Shown one piece after another: positions 17,430 to 20,231 of a stretch of 20,231 nt of DNA; position 1 is the stretch's first letter, and every line of letters begins with the position of its first letter. A program made the position numbers and the translations under genes. Under the pieces are notes generated by a model. That model worked only from the letters and a program-made list of their open reading frames with translations, was not told the DNA's origin and did no database searches. The stretch is from Chara braunii (lineage: Eukaryota; Streptophyta; Charophyceae; Charales; Characeae). Location: assembly GCA_003427395.1 (NCBI GenBank), contig BFEA01000489.1:610976-631206 (forward strand). The letters run 5' to 3'.

Positions 17430-20231
17430 TGTCGGCACCAATACCCTTACAAGGGTAATTGTGCCTACTTTTGCACCTCGCAGGAGGAGCACTCTTGATA
17501 AAATTTAAGGAACTAGCGTGTTTTTCGCTCGACCGTGACTGACTTTGAAGTCAGGGACGGTGGGCGCATGCATAGCTTATTCAAAGAGTGTGTGGGCGTG
17601 CACTTTGTGGGCACGCGTTAGTCAAATAGTGTGAACAGACGGACCGCTCGGCGGTCCAAGTTAAAAGTAAGGTAGGGGTTCGGATAGCGTAGCACGAGCC
17701 GCAGACTTTGAACGTACTGACGGAGTCCCCACCAGCGCGAAGTTGGACCGTCGAAGCTATGGCTAGAGAAAAACTTTCGACTGACTTGCGGAAGGGCGAC
17801 ATTTTGAGGCCGCACCATGTGAAGTATGTAAGTACTACAATTGACTATAAAGGTATCAACGGTAGGAGCTGTAACAAAATTTAGCTAGGTACGATGCGTG
17901 GATACGACGCGAGCAAAAGTCGGGGTCTTTCTGACCAAAGACGATAAAAGCATACTCTTTTCGATGAGTATTGCGGGCTATGAGAGCCTCGGCCCGTGAC
18001 CGCGACATGGCGGGGAAGTGCGCATGGTAAACTCAGCAATAACCGTCCTCCAAGCAGAGAACATGGCCTTCCGGGGCTTGGGCGCAAGGGGCAGACCAAG
18101 AGAAGGCATTGGCGCATCTTTGCAGGCCCGGATAGGCTGTAACAGCCTGCATTTACTCTTCATACGCAGAACTGGGCCTTCTGCAACCAGACTTGGGCTT
18201 AGCCCTATTGGTTACAGCATTGTTGTGATCTTGGAGGATCGTCTGGAGGACGATACCTTGAATTGAAACCGCGTTTTGCTTGACTCCACTGCGATATTGG
18301 TCATCATTGCGGGACCTTCAGGAGCGGAAGACTTCAAGGCCCTCTCCTGCGAGTTGAATCAGTCTCTTTCTTGTATCTCGAGCGTTTGAAACCCCTACTT
18401 CTACCTTTCTTACTCTAAGTCTAGTATGAGGTTACGAGAGGAAGGCGGCAGGCGGAATTGCAACCCGTAGGTCCGCATCAAGACCTTGTGGGAGGTCCAC
18501 CCACCGATTGCGAGAGCTCTGCCGGAGCCCAGGCGGGGTTCTGGAGGCAGGGAACTTCAGGTATATCTTCGTTAACCTGTGTGACCCCTTGCCCTAACCT
18601 TTATCCTTGGGCTACTTGAACACAGCTATGTGAGGTTATTACTTCTTACTTTTGTTATGTATGTCAGGACATGCTCTGCGAAAGGTTAAATAAACACTTA
18701 TATATGAAAAAAGTTAGATACTTTGAGCGAATTCAGACAAAAGGAATTGGGGGAAGGAGAGAAAAAGGAGTTTTTCATGCGTTTGACCAGGTCAACCCGA
18801 GGCTGAGCCCCTCCGGGTGGATGTGGGCTCAGTGCTGTGTTTTATTGAGGTTTGCTGATCTGAATGAGTGACTCTTATGGATGGTCTACCCGGGTGGGAT
18901 AGGATCAGTCGCTGTTTTATTTGAGGGTTTCTGAACAGGAGGATAGGCACCCCGGGTGAGGAAGGCTCAGAATCCTGGTGTTTATTTTAATGAGTTCTGG
19001 TGTATGTTTTCTTCTGAGGGAGTAACGGCATAAGATGTACCCTAGGGTTAGGGAGGCTTAGCCATGAGTCATGAACTAAATGGTCAACCAGAGTATAAAA
19101 CTTGATATATATACAATTTGAACTTATACTTCTGACAGACCGCGCGCCCTGGGTGGGGAAAGCCAGTCAGTAAGTCAGGTAGAGCTAAGGAAGAGGGAAA
19201 GCAATGAAGAGTAAAACAAAGGTAACTGGGCAGACTGAACGTACCCTAGGGTTAGGGCGGTTCAATTATATGCTTATGATAACACTAAGGAGCAGAGAGT
19301 TAGTATAAATNTGATTTTATTTCCCCTTCTAGACATGAGGCTGAATCGGAAGTTCCACTAGTTGGAAAGNTCCGATTGACTGCCTAACAAGAGAAGGAAA
19401 AACAGAAAGTCTGTGACAGTATTTGTACCCTATTTTCTGTTGTATGGCTAACTAGACGTACCCTAGGGTTAGGGCGNCCTAGCGATAAGCCTTTGTCGTT
19501 TAATGTAAGTTGAACGTACCCTAGGGTTACGGCGGTCCAACATTTCAGTGTTTATAATTATTAGGGCAGCCTAATCNCATTGCCTTATGTGACTTGAACT
19601 GTATGGCTAACTAGGCGTACCCTAGGGTTAGGGCGGCGTAGTGATATGCCTTTGTCATTGATGTGCTGTGGGTTGGACGTACCCTAGGGTTAGGGCGGTT
19701 CAACTTTTTGTCGTTTGTACTTATGTTCAGGCAAGCTAGACCTACCCCTGGGTAGGGATNGTCTAGAATGATGCCGTATGTAACTTTGTTCAAAGCAGAC
19801 TAGGCACACCCTAGGGTTAGGGCAGCCCAGTCCTATGCACTTGTTGTNAGTCAGGCATATGCCTTATGTGTATAGTTGATATTATGTTGGGCACACCCTA
19901 GGGTTAGGGCACTCCAAATGTGCGTGCCTTACTTGTGTACCTAGGNAGGTCAGGCATACCCTAGGGTTAGGGTCTTGTCTGACCGTATGCCATAGGAAAG
20001 AGGNATGTAAAAGGGAATAACGAGGTTTTTGAATAAACTATGAGGTTGAAAGAAACCTGAGGGTTGGTGAGAGATGTGCGTTGTGATTGTTTGTGTGGGT
20101 GTTTGCGGGCTCTCACTCAGGGGCATCTTTTGATAGGGTTAGTTGCTTTAGATGCTCGCTGAGTGTTGGACCCATAGGCAGATAAGATGGATGATGGGAG
20201 AGAAGCTTGGGATAAGATAGGACTTGACTCT
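17430..20231 (+). repeat. 3' LTR, first 2,802 bp (truncated by window end)
   Basis: It aligns with 412-3209. The offset is 17018 at the start and 17022 at the end, with small indels: an extra stretch of about 10 bp near 18358-18372, one base lost near 18775, and 5 bp lost near 19036. Counted by eye, about 35 differences fall in the first 590 bases (near 6%). Divergence is similar to about 18550, nearer 2-3% to about 19030, and then two differences occur up to 19143. From 19144 to the window end no difference was seen, including eight N positions. The start TGTCG is preceded by GGAAAAAT, a weak polypurine stretch. Confidence 0.9.
18803..19984 (+). repeat. Array of covarying hairpins with CCCTAGGGTTAGGG core (3' LTR copy)
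   Basis: This is the same array as in the 5' LTR, with the same order and spacing. One structural difference is real on the page: near 19036 the right copy lacks five bases present in the left copy, which removes most of the left arm of the first CCCTAGGGTTAGGG hairpin (CTAAGC in the left copy) while the right arm GCTTAG is kept. All later units are base-for-base identical to the left array, including N positions. Confidence 0.8.

Larger units (their letters stand above)
412..20231 (+). mobile_element. Giant Ty3/gypsy-type LTR retrotransposon, decayed, 3' LTR cut by window end
   Basis: Directly seen: long direct repeats at 412 and 17430, both starting TGTCGGCACC; a left LTR that can be closed at CGACA (6017); a tRNA-Asp-type primer-binding site two bases later; then gag, protease, RT, RNase H and integrase in that order on the plus strand. 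RNase H before integrase is the Ty3/gypsy order, and the GPY motif after the integrase core agrees. A second gag-like gene lies after integrase. The visible part is 19.8 kb. With a full-length 3' LTR the element would be about 22.6 kb, very large for this class. The target-site duplication cannot be tested because the right end is outside the window. Every gene is interrupted, so this copy should be non-autonomous or dead. Confidence 0.93.

Overview
The window is almost entirely one very large, decayed Ty3/gypsy-type LTR retrotransposon. It probably lies in a green-plant or streptophyte-alga nuclear genome. The host inference rests on three things: a primer-binding site matching the 3' end of plant tRNA-Asp, eukaryotic retroelement proteins, and long AT/GC-mixed noncoding repeats without bacterial gene organisation. 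A charophyte such as Chara is a guess only. No host gene is recognisable.

Layout. Positions 1-411 are left flank. A giant 5' LTR runs from 412 to 6017 (5,606 bp). It starts TGTCG and ends CGACA, and a tRNA-Asp-type primer-binding site follows two bases later (6020-6037). Then come a leader (6038-6419), gag (about 6420-8274), an aspartic protease (8290-9327), a frame-shifted linker (9318-9460), reverse transcriptase (9461-10735), RNase H (10736-11248) and integrase (11252-12907). In the env position lies an extra gene (13129-15364) that itself looks gag-like, with a long coiled coil and a second CCHC zinc knuckle. A 2.07 kb noncoding tail follows (15365-17429). The 3' LTR starts at 17430 and is cut by the window end at 2,802 bp. 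If it is as long as the 5' LTR, the element is about 22.6 kb.

State of the genes. Catalytic residues of protease, RT, RNase H and integrase are all visible, but the reading frames carry many in-frame stops (TAA, TAG and TGA). There are few frameshifts: one in gag, two between protease and RT, and one near the end of the extra gene. This looks like an inactive copy worn mostly by point substitutions.

LTR content. The LTR holds a striking array of small hairpins. They share a telomere-like core, CCCTAGGGTTAGGG, but have different arms that stay complementary to each other. It also holds a degenerate triplet of 86-bp repeats, a diverged 300-bp duplication offset by about 684 bp, and two other structured hairpins.

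Assembly caution. The two LTR copies differ by roughly 6% over their first kilobase or so. They are then identical for the last 1,088 comparable bases, including eight isolated N bases at matching positions. That block is probably one collapsed consensus placed twice, so LTR-based dating here is unreliable.
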